This document shows, piece by piece, positions 50,756 through 59,321 of a stretch of 64,000 nucleotides of DNA. Origin of the DNA: Paenibacillus nasutitermitis. Lineage in GTDB: Bacteria; Bacillota; Bacilli; Paenibacillales; Paenibacillaceae. Positions within the stretch are counted from its first letter, which is position 1, and each line of letters starts with the position of its first letter. The translations under genes were made by a program, and so were the position numbers. Where the stretch lies: NCBI RefSeq assembly GCF_014641075.1, contig NZ_BMHP01000002.1, forward strand, positions 1,364,001 through 1,428,000. Reading direction: 5' to 3'. Under the pieces are notes generated by a model. It did not search any database, was not told where the DNA came from, and saw nothing but the letters and a program-made list of their open reading frames with translations.

Positions 50756-52015
50756 TCAAACAGAGCGGATAATCCTCTTCGCCTTGGCGGCGGTCAGCCA
50801 ACTCGGGAACTCGTTCAGAAGCTGGTCATACAGCATCTCATCGGACACAGCGGAAATATCATCCAGATGGAAGAAATTCGCGTTATCCACGACCCGCCCT
50901 TCCATCGTATCCAGCTTCTTCAGCACCTCGAAGTCGGAATCGCCTATGCCTACAAACTGCCAGAAAATCGGCTGGACCGAAGCGGCTGTTATAATCTTCT
51001 TGATCGGCTTCACAACGCCTCCATCGTTAATAAAGATTAGGAATACAGGCGTTCCTTCATCCTCTTCCACTGTATATTTGCGGATCACATCCTCCATAAC
51101 CGGAGGTTCATTATTGCGGCCAAATTTGTGAATAGCCGGATTATTCAGAATATTATTCTGCACATAATCGCCGAAATCGTCCTCCGTGACCGGGGGCAGA
51201 CGGCTGAAATGAGTGTCATACACCCACACATCCAACGAGCCGTTATCGTCGAATTTGCTGGCAACCGCCAAAATACGCTCCACCACTTCCTGTACAGTCC
51301 CATTCTTATACAAAGGCTGCATGGAGCCCGTAATATCCAGCACAATCCCGACCCTTGCAGTAACGCCGGTCAACTTCTTCTTCTCCAAAGTAAATTGAAC
51401 CTTTTTTTTGCGTAAATCAATAGGCTTTAACGCCGTCACTTCCGCAGCGGCTGCAGCCTCTGATTTTCCCCCTTCGATTTCCAGGCCAAAGTTTGTGCAC
51501 AATGCCTCAAGCCCGCCGTAAAAGCCGCTCCCAATGGCACTGAATTTCCATTCCCCGTTATGCCGGTATAATTCGCCGACCACAACAGCCGTTTCCTTGG
51601 TAAACTCATCCCCGTATTCGAACCGCAGCAGCTCTTCCCCCGAGCTTTCATCAATCAACCGCACGTACAAGCCGGATACATCCTGCATTAAATGGCCATG
51701 CCGCTCCCCTTCATGAATTGTAAGGGTAAACGCAATCCTGGCTGTGTCGTCCGAAAGACGGGCCAGAGCAAGGGTAATTACTTCTTTATCTGCAGTATTC
51801 GCAACGTTATGCGAAACCGCGCCACCAGGAGCTGCCGGATTCCCGTAAAAAATAAAATCTTCGTCCCGTTCGCAGCGGTTCCGGTCCGATAACAGAAATG
51901 CCGCGGCATCGATGCTCATCGATGAATGGTTGGCCGTCCATCCGAAGTACAGGCCGACTGCGCTCAATTGTCTTCCTTTTGTCACGTCCGTTTTTTGACC
52001 TTTGGACAGCTGCAT
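50756..52015 (-). CDS. TerD-vWA fusion protein (TerF-like stress protein)
   Basis: 419 residues. Residues 1-185 are a TerD-type calcium-binding domain (LSKGQKTDVTKG, GLYFGWTANHSSMSIDAAAFLL, HNVANTADKEVITLALARL, FEYGDEFTKETAVVVGELYRHNGEWKFSAIGSGF). Residues about 225-415 are a von Willebrand A domain with MIDAS motif DITGSMQ and conserved INDGG. This domain pair defines TerF-like proteins of tellurite/stress loci. It stands alone here, convergent with the secreted-protein gene, with no terC/terZ neighbours. Likely cytoplasmic. Confidence 0.88.
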   Translation of the reverse strand: MQLSKGQKTDVTKGRQLSAVGLYFGWTANHSSMSIDAAAFLLSDRNRCERDEDFIFYGNPAAPGGAVSHNVANTADKEVITLALARLSDDTARIAFTLTIHEGERHGHLMQDVSGLYVRLIDESSGEELLRFEYGDEFTKETAVVVGELYRHNGEWKFSAIGSGFYGGLEALCTNFGLEIEGGKSEAAAAAEVTALKPIDLRKKKVQFTLEKKKLTGVTARVGIVLDITGSMQPLYKNGTVQEVVERILAVASKFDDNGSLDVWVYDTHFSRLPPVTEDDFGDYVQNNILNNPAIHKFGRNNEPPVMEDVIRKYTVEEDEGTPVFLIFINDGGVVKPIKKIITAASVQPIFWQFVGIGDSDFEVLKKLDTMEGRVVDNANFFHLDDISAVSDEMLYDQLLNEFPSWLTAAKAKRIIRSV

Positions 52016-52325
52016 GCTGTTACCCCTTCCATAATCGCCATTGAACCACCAACTACTTCCTCATTTATTTCATGTTTATATCATCTCATCGTACTCGTTG
52101 CTTCCGCCGGAATCGGTAGTTTCATTATAAGAATTCAATTCGCTGGAAGCAATAACCATTGGAAACAGCATACATCGGCAGGTTTCACGGATTTTTTCGC
52201 TTTAACCGTTGAATTCGGGACAGTTTCTGTTCTATCATTAGAGAATCTTAGAATGAATTCGATTATTTCGGCAAACGATGATATGATTTTAATTAGATTA
52301 ATGCGTCATGTAGGAGGAGAATCAA
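52016..52325. other. intergenic region upstream of threonine synthase
   Basis: Divergent promoters for 52015 and 52326 should lie here. A -10-like TATGAT occurs near 52282; AGGAGGAG precedes the TTG start at 52326. I see no T-box or attenuator and no further gene. Confidence 0.4.
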
Positions 52326-53720
52326 TTGGAATATATCAGTACAAGAGGCAATGTGGGCAAATTAGGTTTCATCGATGCGTTTATGATGGGACTCGGCGAT
52401 GACGGCGGCCTGCTGGTGCCCCGCGAAATTCCCGTTGTATCGGCCGAAAAGATGGAAGAGTGGCAGCATTTAAGTTACCAGGAACTGGTACTGGCGATTT
52501 TCTCGCTTTATACAAACGGAGAAATTCCTCAGCAGGATTTGAAGGATTTGGTTTATGCCAGCTACGGCACCTTCCGTGACCCGCATATCACCCCGGTGCG
52601 CAAGCTCAAGGATGATCTGTACCTGCTGGAGCTGTTTCACGGTCCAACCTTCGCATTCAAAGATATCGCCCTGCAGTTTATGGGCCAATTATATACGTAT
52701 GTGGCGACGAAGCAGGGTAAGAAAATCCATATTCTTGGCGCAACCTCCGGCGATACGGGAGCATCCGCCATCGAAGGCGTGAAGGGCAAGGAAGGCATCA
52801 AGATCTGCATTCTTCACCCGCACGGCAAAGTAAGCAAGGTGCAGGAGCTCCAGATGACGACTGTTCAGGACGATAATGTGCTGAATCTTTCGGTAGACGG
52901 GAATTTTGACGACTGCCAGCGGATGATCAAGGAGCTGTTTGCCGATCTGGATTTTAAAGCGACACATCATCTTGCCGCTATCAATTCCATCAATTTTGTT
53001 CGGATCATGGCGCAAACGGTCTACTATTTCTATGCTTATTTCCAGGTCGTGAAGGAGACCGGCGCGAAGCAGGTCAATTTCAGCGTACCGACTGGAAATT
53101 TCGGCGATATTTTTGCAGGATATCTGGCCAAACGTATGGGCCTGCCGGTTGGCAAGCTGATTCTGGCTACGAACGAAAACAATATTCTGGAGCGCTTTAT
53201 TCAAGAGGGCGTATACATGCCGGGAGAATTCGTGGCGACCTATAGTCCTTCAATGGATATCCAGGTAGCCAGCAACTTTGAGCGATACCTGTATTATGTG
53301 CTCGGCGAAGACGCTGCGGAAATCCGCAAGCGGATGGAGCAATTCAAGTCAGAGGGCAAAATCGTCATTGACGGCGAAGCGCTCGCCAAGGTGCAGACAG
53401 AGTTCGGCGCTTACAGCGTGCAAGGCAAGGAATGTCTGGAAACCATCACGCGGTATGAGTCGTCCAATGGCTATTTGCTTGATCCGCATTCGGCTTGCGG
53501 GGTAGCTGCAGCAGATGGTTTTACCGGAAATCAGGAGATTACGATTTCTCTGGCAACCGCTCATCCGGCCAAATTTAACGAAGCCATTGCGCTATGCGGC
53601 ATCGAGCAGCCGTTTCCCGAGGAAATTTCCGCGTTGTTTGAGAAACCACAGCGGCAGACGCGGGTTGACGGCACCCTCCCTTCCGTTGTAAAGGAACTTG
53701 TTGCCTTTTATACCGGATAA
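52326..53720 (+). CDS. thrC: threonine synthase
   Basis: 464 residues, the long (type II) form. Start region MEYISTRGNVGKLGFIDAFMMGLGDDGGLLVP, PLP Lys in FHGPTFAFKDIALQFMG (about residue 112), ILGATSGDTGASAIEGV binding phosphate, and NFSVPTGNFGDIFAGYLAKRMGLP. Converts O-phosphohomoserine to threonine. TTG start, strongly supported by AGGAGGAG six bases upstream. Monocistronic, with a terminator at 53737. Confidence 0.95.
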   Translation: MEYISTRGNVGKLGFIDAFMMGLGDDGGLLVPREIPVVSAEKMEEWQHLSYQELVLAIFSLYTNGEIPQQDLKDLVYASYGTFRDPHITPVRKLKDDLYLLELFHGPTFAFKDIALQFMGQLYTYVATKQGKKIHILGATSGDTGASAIEGVKGKEGIKICILHPHGKVSKVQELQMTTVQDDNVLNLSVDGNFDDCQRMIKELFADLDFKATHHLAAINSINFVRIMAQTVYYFYAYFQVVKETGAKQVNFSVPTGNFGDIFAGYLAKRMGLPVGKLILATNENNILERFIQEGVYMPGEFVATYSPSMDIQVASNFERYLYYVLGEDAAEIRKRMEQFKSEGKIVIDGEALAKVQTEFGAYSVQGKECLETITRYESSNGYLLDPHSACGVAAADGFTGNQEITISLATAHPAKFNEAIALCGIEQPFPEEISALFEKPQRQTRVDGTLPSVVKELVAFYTG

Positions 53721-53736
53721 ATAGTTAAACAATAGC

Positions 53737-53776
53737 GGGCCGCGGCGGAAGGGAAACCTTCTTTCGCGGTCTTTTT
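53737..53776 (+). terminator. Rho-independent terminator of thrC
   Basis: GGGCCGCG...GAAGG pairs with CCTTC...CGCGGTC around GAAA and is followed by TTTTT. The stem has two or three central mismatches. Confidence 0.65.
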
Positions 53777-53885
53777 CCCATTCACCGGGAAGCTTTCAGC
53801 AGTATTTCGTTATCTTGCTCTTATAGTTCCCATTACGCGCAAATCCCCCTTCATCGGGTTATACTTGTTGTGGAGGTGAACGATC

Positions 53886-53930
53886 ATGGCAAAGCATATC
53901 AAACCGGGATCATGCTCGGTACCGGCATGA
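53886..53930 (+). CDS. short leader peptide coupled to adaA
   Basis: MAKHIKPGSCSVPA then TGA. The ATG has the region's best ribosome site (GGAGGTGAACGATC), and its stop overlaps the adaA start as ATGA. adaA's own start lacks a separate strong site, so adaA is probably translated by re-initiation. Too short for function prediction; it could also be incidental if adaA starts further upstream. Confidence 0.45.
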   Translation: MAKHIKPGSCSVPA

Positions 53931-54523
53931 ATACGACTGGCTTCCTTTTCACTGAAACACTGACGGATGTTAAATGGCAGGCCATCGTAAGCAATGATGC
54001 CGCCTATGACGGTCATTTTTTTTACGCGGTCAAAACCACGGGTATTTTCTGCCGGCCATCCTGCAAATCCAGACCGCCCCATAGGGAGAATATCGGTTTG
54101 TTCCAAACCGCAGAGCAGGCGCTGTCCGCTGAATTCCGGCCTTGCAAGCGGTGCAGGCCCACCGGCCAGCGGCTGCCGGATGAGGAATGGATCGCCTTGG
54201 TGACGGAATACATCGACAGAAACTACAGGGAGCATTTAACGCTCGACATCCTTGCGGCGGCCAGTCATGGTTCCCCTTACCATCTGCACCGCATATTCAA
54301 GCGGGTCACTGGCATGACAACCGTTGCCTATATCCAGCAAACAAGGATCACGCAGGCCAAAAAACAGCTGTCAGCCACAGCTAAAACCGTATCTGAAATT
54401 GCGCATGATGCGGGCTTTTTCAATATCCCTTATTTTATTACGCTGTTTAAGAAGACTACCGGACTAACCCCTGCAGAGTATCGGCGGGCGGATGACCCCA
54501 ACTATAAAGGAGACCAGCAATAA
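53927..54523 (+). CDS. adaA: methylphosphotriester-DNA methyltransferase/AraC-type activator AdaA
   Basis: About 198 residues. N-terminal Ada zinc domain (about 10-85): DGHFFYAVKTTGIFCRPSCKSRPPHRENIG and FRPCKRCRP give the four zinc Cys, the first being the methyl acceptor. The C-terminal AraC HTH covers 95-190 (LTLDILAAASHGSPYHLHRIFKRVTGMTTVAYIQQ...). Methyl transfer from phosphotriesters turns it into an activator of the ada operon. Start at ATG 53927; the GTG at 53870 overlaps the ribosome site and is rejected. Confidence 0.92.
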   Translation: MNTTGFLFTETLTDVKWQAIVSNDAAYDGHFFYAVKTTGIFCRPSCKSRPPHRENIGLFQTAEQALSAEFRPCKRCRPTGQRLPDEEWIALVTEYIDRNYREHLTLDILAAASHGSPYHLHRIFKRVTGMTTVAYIQQTRITQAKKQLSATAKTVSEIAHDAGFFNIPYFITLFKKTTGLTPAEYRRADDPNYKGDQQ

Positions 54524-55050
54524 TGAATAACAACATGGAGTTACCGGTCTATTGGACCTTGCTGCGCAATGGTGGCTGGAATATGCATATCGCAGCGACG
54601 AATGAGGGACTTTGTTTTGTCGGCTCCCTGAACCAAGCCTATGAGGAGCTGGCTGATTGGGTGGAGGCCCGGTTTACGGGACGCGTACTCCACCGTGATG
54701 ATCAGAAGCTTCAGCCTTATGCAGACGAACTGATCGAGTATTTACAGGGGACGCGCACAAGCTTCTCGGCTGCCTTCGACTTCCCGGGAACCCCTTTTCA
54801 ACGGTCAGTATGGGCCGCGCTGTGCAGCATTCCTTATGGACAAACCCAAAGCTATTCGGATATCGCAGCTAAGATTCAAAGACCTTCTGCCGTCCGCGCA
54901 GTCGGGGCCGCTATTGGCGCCAATCCTGTATTGATTGCCGTACCCTGCCATCGTGTCATCGGTAAAGGCGGCGCTCTGACGGGCTATCGCGGCGGCCTGG
55001 AGATGAAGACGAAGCTGCTGCGGCTGGAGCAGAGCGGTCAACAAGCATAA
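54523..55050 (+). CDS. adaB: methylated-DNA-protein-cysteine methyltransferase
   Basis: 175 residues. N-terminal ribonuclease-like domain, then the DNA-binding/active-site domain: FDFPGTPFQRSVWAALCSIPYGQTQSYSDIAAKIQRPSAVRAVGAAIGANPVLIAVPCHRVIG, with the acceptor Cys in PCHRV and the Arg finger. It repairs O6-alkylguanine. Start overlaps adaA's stop (TAATG), the classic adaA-adaB operon. A terminator follows at 55097. Confidence 0.95.
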   Translation: MNNNMELPVYWTLLRNGGWNMHIAATNEGLCFVGSLNQAYEELADWVEARFTGRVLHRDDQKLQPYADELIEYLQGTRTSFSAAFDFPGTPFQRSVWAALCSIPYGQTQSYSDIAAKIQRPSAVRAVGAAIGANPVLIAVPCHRVIGKGGALTGYRGGLEMKTKLLRLEQSGQQA

Positions 55051-55096
55051 GAAGCGGCAAAAATCCGCCCTCTCCCTTCGGAGATATTCGATAACG

Positions 55097-55143
55097 ATTC
55101 CGGCATATCCGCGATTCTTTGGGCGGCAGCCGGAATTTTTTCT
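55097..55143 (+). terminator. Rho-independent terminator of adaAB
   Basis: ATTCCGGC / GCCGGAAT arms (55097-55104, 55129-55136) followed by TTTTTTCTTG. It insulates the lasso-peptide cluster from adaAB. Confidence 0.75.
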
Positions 55144-55162
55144 TGATTTTTTAAAATGCTGG

Positions 55163-55216
55163 TTGACAACTTTTTATATTAAATGCTACTCTATGACTAA
55201 GTTCTTTATAACGAAC
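55163..55216 (+). promoter_or_regulatory. lasso cluster promoter with SinR-like operator
   Basis: TTGACA (55163-55168), 18-bp spacer, extended -10 TGCTACTCT (TACTCT 55187-55192). Immediately downstream at 55201-55216 is GTTCTTTATAACGAAC. Its complement GTTCGTTATAAAGAAC matches 15 of 16 bases of GTTCGTTATAAATAAC at 61231-61246 in front of the sinR-like gene. Position just after the expected transcription start suggests repression. Confidence 0.62.
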
Positions 55217-55316
55217 ATTTACAAGTTCCAACTTTTCTCAAACAAACCTGCAATGTGATATACATCCTTTAAAAAGAAGCATTTCATAGAACGACCTTAT
55301 TTATTGCTGACCCATC

Positions 55317-55332
55317 GTTCTATAAAAAGAAC
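55317..55332 (+). promoter_or_regulatory. second SinR-like operator box
   Basis: GTTCTATAAAAAGAAC, a 16-base imperfect palindrome sharing 13 of 16 bases with the complement of the box at 55201-55216. An extra half, ATAGAACG, at 55287-55294 is inverted relative to CGTTCTAT at 55316-55323. All lie in the 220-bp leader before the first lasso gene. Confidence 0.5.
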
Positions 55333-55385
55333 AACTTGACAGGCTCCGATCCGTTGGAACCTCGCAGAAAGGCTGGTCAAATCTC

Positions 55386-57323
55386 ATGAGCGCAATCGCT
55401 GGCATTTATCATATGAATCACGAGGAATTCCATCCTGAACAGGGCGATGCCATGATGGAGCAGCTCCGGCGCTATCCTGCCAACCAAATTTGGGACTGGC
55501 GGGCAAAGGGAGTCTTTCTTGGCTGCCATGCCCAATGGATAACCCCCGAGTCGGTAGGCGAGGTTCTGCCTTTCTATGATCGGGAGCGCGGACTTTCGAT
55601 AACAGCCGATGCCATCATCGACAACCGCACGGAACTATTCGAGCAGCTTCAGATTACCCGTGATGACCGTCCCAATATGCCTGACAGCCTGCTTATTCTG
55701 CTGGCTTATGAGAAATGGGGGGAGCGCTGCCCCTGCTACCTGATCGGAGATTTTGCTTTCATGATCTGGGATGAGCGGAAACGTTCCTTATTCGGAGCCA
55801 GAGATTTTTCCGGCAACCGCACCCTTTATCTGGCACGCTCGGCCCAGCTTTTTGCTTTCTGCACGACGATCGAGCCGTTATTCACACTCCCTGGGCTGGA
55901 CAAAAGCTTGAACGAGCAATGGGTATCGGAATTTCTGGCCATTCCCATGACCGCTGACGCCATTGATTGCTTTGCTACTGTATACACTCATATCCAGCAG
56001 CTCCCGCCCTCCCACTCACTTACAGTCGCAGACGGCAGCATTACATTCACAAGATACTGCACCCTGGAAGAAGAAAACAAGCTCAATTATAAATCCGACC
56101 GGGAATATGAAGAAGCGTTCCGCGATGTGTTTGATACTGCAGTCCGTACACGAGTCCGGACCCATCGCCAGGTTGGCGCCCACCTCAGCGGTGGATTGGA
56201 TTCCGGGTCTGTCGCCAGCTTTGCTGCCCGGACACTGAGAGAGAACAACAAGCCCTTGCATACGTTCAGTTATTATCCACTGGAGGATTTCGTCGATTTC
56301 ACACCCCGGAGCCGGGTTGCCGACGAACGCCATTTAATCCAGTCCACAGTCAAATATGTCGGGAATATCAAAGGCAATTACTTGAATTTCCCCGAGCTGA
56401 GCCCTTATTCCGAAATCGATGACTGGCTGGAAACGATGGAGATGCCCTATAAGTTTTTTGAAAACTCCTTCTGGCTCAAAGGAATTTACGAACAGGCCTG
56501 CAAGCAGGATATCGGCGTCATGCTGAACGGACAGCGGGGCAACTGGACCATTTCATGGGGGCCGGCGCTGGATTACCAGGCGAACCTGATCAGACAGTTC
56601 CGCTGGATCCGCTTCTACCGGGAGCTTCAGCAATACAGCCTCAGCCTCGGTGTGAAGAAGTCAAGAGTGATGTCCGCAGTCAGCAAAAAAGCTTTTCCCT
56701 TCTATGGACGTTTTACGATGCAAAAAAGCGACTACCAGCTTCCGATGCTCATTAATCCGCAATTTGCCCGCAGAACGGAGGTCTTTGAGAAACTGGAGAC
56801 CTATGGGCTTAATAACTGGGGTTTCCCTCAGAGCAGCGCCTATGCGATCAGAAAAGACCAATTTAAACAGCTATATTTCTGGAATATCAACGGGACAATC
56901 GGAACCAAGCTGTCGCTCAAATATCTGATGTGGGACCGCGATCCTACGAATGACCTGCGAGTCATCCGCTTCTGCCTGTCGGTACCCGATGACCAGTTTG
57001 TCCAGAACGGGGTCGACCGGGCGCTGATCCGCAGGGCGACAGAAGGTTACCTGCCTGACGACGTCCGGCTCAATCAGCGGATTCGGGGGGTACAGGGGGC
57101 CGATGGCGTACAACGCATGGCGGCTTCATGGGATGGTTTTATCGGCGAGCTGCATCAGGTCATAGCCGACCCGGCCGTGGGGGAATATTTGAACACGGAG
57201 CAGCTTGCCGCCTCATTAGCCAAAATCGGTACAGAACCGAAGCCTGAGCTTGCTTTCGATTTTAATTACCGGATTCTGATGAGGAGCCTTATCTTCTATC
57301 GATTTATCAAAAAACACTCTTGA
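55386..57323 (+). CDS. lasso peptide macrolactam synthetase (asparagine synthetase-like C protein)
   Basis: 645 residues. N-terminal glutaminase-like half starting MSAIAGIYH; asparagine synthetase would have Cys at position 2, so it cannot use glutamine, the mark of lasso C proteins. Middle motifs are LIGDFAFMIWDERKRSLFGARD and the PP-loop HLSGGLDSGSVASFAA (about residue 265) that adenylates the side-chain carboxylate of the core Asp. It then closes the ring with the core's N-terminal amine. First gene of the cluster, with AGAAAGG upstream of the ATG. The precursor gene follows 14 bp after its stop. Confidence 0.93.
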   Translation: MSAIAGIYHMNHEEFHPEQGDAMMEQLRRYPANQIWDWRAKGVFLGCHAQWITPESVGEVLPFYDRERGLSITADAIIDNRTELFEQLQITRDDRPNMPDSLLILLAYEKWGERCPCYLIGDFAFMIWDERKRSLFGARDFSGNRTLYLARSAQLFAFCTTIEPLFTLPGLDKSLNEQWVSEFLAIPMTADAIDCFATVYTHIQQLPPSHSLTVADGSITFTRYCTLEEENKLNYKSDREYEEAFRDVFDTAVRTRVRTHRQVGAHLSGGLDSGSVASFAARTLRENNKPLHTFSYYPLEDFVDFTPRSRVADERHLIQSTVKYVGNIKGNYLNFPELSPYSEIDDWLETMEMPYKFFENSFWLKGIYEQACKQDIGVMLNGQRGNWTISWGPALDYQANLIRQFRWIRFYRELQQYSLSLGVKKSRVMSAVSKKAFPFYGRFTMQKSDYQLPMLINPQFARRTEVFEKLETYGLNNWGFPQSSAYAIRKDQFKQLYFWNINGTIGTKLSLKYLMWDRDPTNDLRVIRFCLSVPDDQFVQNGVDRALIRRATEGYLPDDVRLNQRIRGVQGADGVQRMAASWDGFIGELHQVIADPAVGEYLNTEQLAASLAKIGTEPKPELAFDFNYRILMRSLIFYRFIKKHS

Positions 57324-57337
57324 GAGGAGGTGATATC

Positions 57338-57475
57338 ATGCAAAACGAAGCTAAAAAACAATGGCAATCGCCATCATTGGAAGTTCTTGATTACAAAATG
57401 ACAATGGCAGGTCCAGGCGTTCATCTTCCTGACGCCGTTCAGCCGGATCCCACTGAAGTCATTCACTACAGCTAA
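57338..57475 (+). CDS. lasso peptide precursor (paeninodin-like)
   Basis: A 45-residue peptide with a perfect ribosome site (GAGGAGGTGAT). The leader (1-23) contains the YxxPxL-like recognition part QSPSLEVLDY and Thr at -2 (KMTM). The predicted core starts with ring AGPGVHLPD: Ala1 amine to Asp9 side chain gives a nine-residue macrolactam. The tail of 13 residues begins AVQPDP and ends IHYS, with a C-terminal Ser. Layout and core resemble paeninodin (ring AGPGTSTPD as I recall it) but residues differ in ring and tail, so it looks like a new member. The Ser end suits phosphorylation by the adjacent kinase. Confidence 0.93.
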   Translation: MQNEAKKQWQSPSLEVLDYKMTMAGPGVHLPDAVQPDPTEVIHYS

Positions 57476-57484
57476 TTCATTACA

Positions 57485-57526
57485 GAGCAGCTGCCTATGT
57501 ACCTCACTGTATATAGGCAGCTGCTC
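57485..57526 (+). other. long stem-loop between precursor and kinase genes
   Basis: Seventeen-base arms (57485-57501 and 57510-57526, GAGCAGCTGCC... with one G-T pair) around the eight-base loop CCTCACTG, ten bases after the precursor stop. No T-tract follows. It probably stabilises the short precursor message and lowers expression of the downstream enzymes. Confidence 0.7.
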
Positions 57527-57545
57527 AACTATCGAGGTGAACATA

Positions 57546-58493
57546 TTGATCAAAGCGGCTTCGCTTATGGAATACCAGGCTTTCGGATGCCGTATCCAAA
57601 GCACTATTCCACTCCCCGAGCTTTCGGATAGCCAAACATCCGCCCAGGTTAATTCGAGCCGTAATCCGGCTCCGGTCTCCATAAGTATAACGGATTTGCT
57701 TCCAATCTGGAGCGCTGAAGTCAAGCCAGGCGAAACCTGGGTGGTCCGCGGAAGCTCAGTGATGTTTAATGTTCCGGATGTGGCGGTCTTCCGCATTGAA
57801 GAAGGCGTGTCTATTCACGTTTCACCGGTCCCGGAATGTGATCCGGGTAAAATTCGTCTCTATGTGCTGGGCACGTGTATGGGTATCCTGCTTCTGCAGC
57901 GGGGAATTCTTCCGCTTCACGGCAGCGCAGTTGCAATCGACGGAAAAGCTTATGCCATTGTCGGGCATTCCGGTGCAGGAAAATCAACGCTTGCCACGGT
58001 ACTGTTGAATATGGGCTTCCAGCTGCTCAGCGACGATGTGATTCCGCTCGTGCTTGCACATGACCATACCGCGATCATATTTCCCTCTTATCCGCAGCAG
58101 AAGCTGTGGCAGGACAGTATGGACAAGCTTGGAATGAACGGTGACGGCTGCCAGCCATTGTTTGACCGCGAGCAGAAATTTGCGGTGCCGGTTCAGTCCC
58201 GCTTCCGCCATGAACCAATGCCGCTTGGCGGCGTGTTTGAGCTTGTATGCGATGAATCAGGTCCAGGCATCCAAGCTGTCGAAGGCCTCGAGCGTTTCCA
58301 TACCCTGCTGCGCCATACATTCAGGCGCTCCGTGATGGAGCAGATGGGGCTCATGGAGTGGCATTTTGGCATGCTTGTACGCTTTGTCAACCAGCTTCCT
58401 GTTCACCGGATCGTCCGGCCTTCATCGGCATTTACCGCGCTCGATCTCGGATCGCTTTTGCTTCAAACCATCCGGAAGGAGAAAATCTCATGA
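57546..58493 (+). CDS. HPr kinase-like lasso peptide tailoring kinase
   Basis: About 315 residues. The N-terminal half is poorly conserved; the C-terminal half is the HPrK/P-type kinase fold with LPLHGSAVAIDGKAYAIVGHSGAGKST (Walker A near 140-148) and LLSDDVIPL (conserved acidic pair). Homologues in paeninodin-type clusters phosphorylate the C-terminal Ser of the precursor. TTG at 57546 has GAGGTG six bases before it; GTG 57537 or ATG 57567 are alternatives. Its stop overlaps the B1 start (ATGA). Confidence 0.88.
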   Translation: MIKAASLMEYQAFGCRIQSTIPLPELSDSQTSAQVNSSRNPAPVSISITDLLPIWSAEVKPGETWVVRGSSVMFNVPDVAVFRIEEGVSIHVSPVPECDPGKIRLYVLGTCMGILLLQRGILPLHGSAVAIDGKAYAIVGHSGAGKSTLATVLLNMGFQLLSDDVIPLVLAHDHTAIIFPSYPQQKLWQDSMDKLGMNGDGCQPLFDREQKFAVPVQSRFRHEPMPLGGVFELVCDESGPGIQAVEGLERFHTLLRHTFRRSVMEQMGLMEWHFGMLVRFVNQLPVHRIVRPSSAFTALDLGSLLLQTIRKEKIS

Positions 58494-58792
58494 GTGCTTC
58501 CAATCTGCTGCTTACCGGTTTTGTATCGCAGTGCCCCGGCAATATCGTCAGTGATATGGACGGCGAGAAAGTGATGCTGAGTGTCCAGAATGGAAAATAT
58601 TATAATCTGGGAGAAACCGGCGGGCGAATCTGGGACCTGATCGGATCTTCTACTCCAATAGCCGGCATCCTGTCCGCGCTAACTGCGGAGTATGAGGTGG
58701 ACCACAATGAATGCAAGGAGAATATGCTTTCTTTTTTGAATCATTTGCATCATCATCAGCTGATTACATTCTCCAATGCTGAAGGACAGTAG
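58490..58792 (+). CDS. lasso peptide B1 protein (PqqD-like leader-recognition element)
   Basis: 100 residues. PqqD/RRE fold: CPGNIVSDMDGEKVMLSVQNGKYYNLGETGGRIWDLI, with helix-rich end LLSFLNHLHHHQLI. It binds the precursor's leader and hands it to the B2 protease and C synthetase. ATG overlaps the kinase stop; it ends 9 bp before B2. The separate B1 and B2 genes are usual in Bacillota lasso clusters. Confidence 0.92.
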   Translation: MSASNLLLTGFVSQCPGNIVSDMDGEKVMLSVQNGKYYNLGETGGRIWDLIGSSTPIAGILSALTAEYEVDHNECKENMLSFLNHLHHHQLITFSNAEGQ

Positions 58793-58801
58793 GATCAAAG
58801 G

Positions 58802-59272
58802 ATGAGATTGTTAAGAATTCTGCGAATACTGCTGCGTACTGACGGTCGAACATTAATCCTGTATGCTGAAGCCTGCTTGCTGCTGGGCTATGCAAGATGT
58901 CAGCTGTTCAGGCCATTTCCGAGAATCGCCGCCACGCTTGGCGAGCAAACGACAGAAACCTCTCAAGACTATGATCCCGCAAGCATCGCTGTCATCAGGA
59001 AGGTTTCTCATGCCCTTCATGCGGCCAGCCGGCATACGCCATGGGAGAGCAAATGTCTGGTCAGAGCCATAGCAGGCATGAAAATGCTGGAACGCCGTGG
59101 CATCGACAGCACGTTATATATGGGAACCGCCAAAGATAAAACCGGGCAGCTGATTGCGCACGCCTGGCTCCGCAGCGGACCTGTCTACATAACCGGCGCA
59201 GATGTAATGGACCGGTTTACCGTGGTACAGAAATTTGCCAAAAGGTTGACGGAACGCAGCTTGCAGCCATAA
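58802..59272 (+). CDS. lasso peptide B2 leader peptidase (transglutaminase-like)
   Basis: 156 residues. Catalytic Cys in WESKCLVRAIAGMKMLERRG (about residue 84), His in LIAHAWLRSGPVYITG (about 121) and a following Asp, the triad of lasso B2 cysteine proteases. It cuts the leader after the Thr-Met pair to free Ala1 of the core. A basic, hydrophobic N-terminus (LRILRILLRTDGRTLILYAEACLLLGYA) is usual in the family. Confidence 0.92.
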   Translation: MRLLRILRILLRTDGRTLILYAEACLLLGYARCQLFRPFPRIAATLGEQTTETSQDYDPASIAVIRKVSHALHAASRHTPWESKCLVRAIAGMKMLERRGIDSTLYMGTAKDKTGQLIAHAWLRSGPVYITGADVMDRFTVVQKFAKRLTERSLQP

Positions 59273-59321
59273 GTTTTAACCGTCATCAGGGGGAGGCAGC
59301 CCCACGTTAGGAGCGAGTTGG

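Noticed and set aside
50710..50765. Terminator between the convergent secreted-protein and TerD-vWA genes
   Set aside because: TTGATCCCCG and CGGGGTCAA can pair but are about 30 bp apart, have a bulge and lie partly inside coding sequence.
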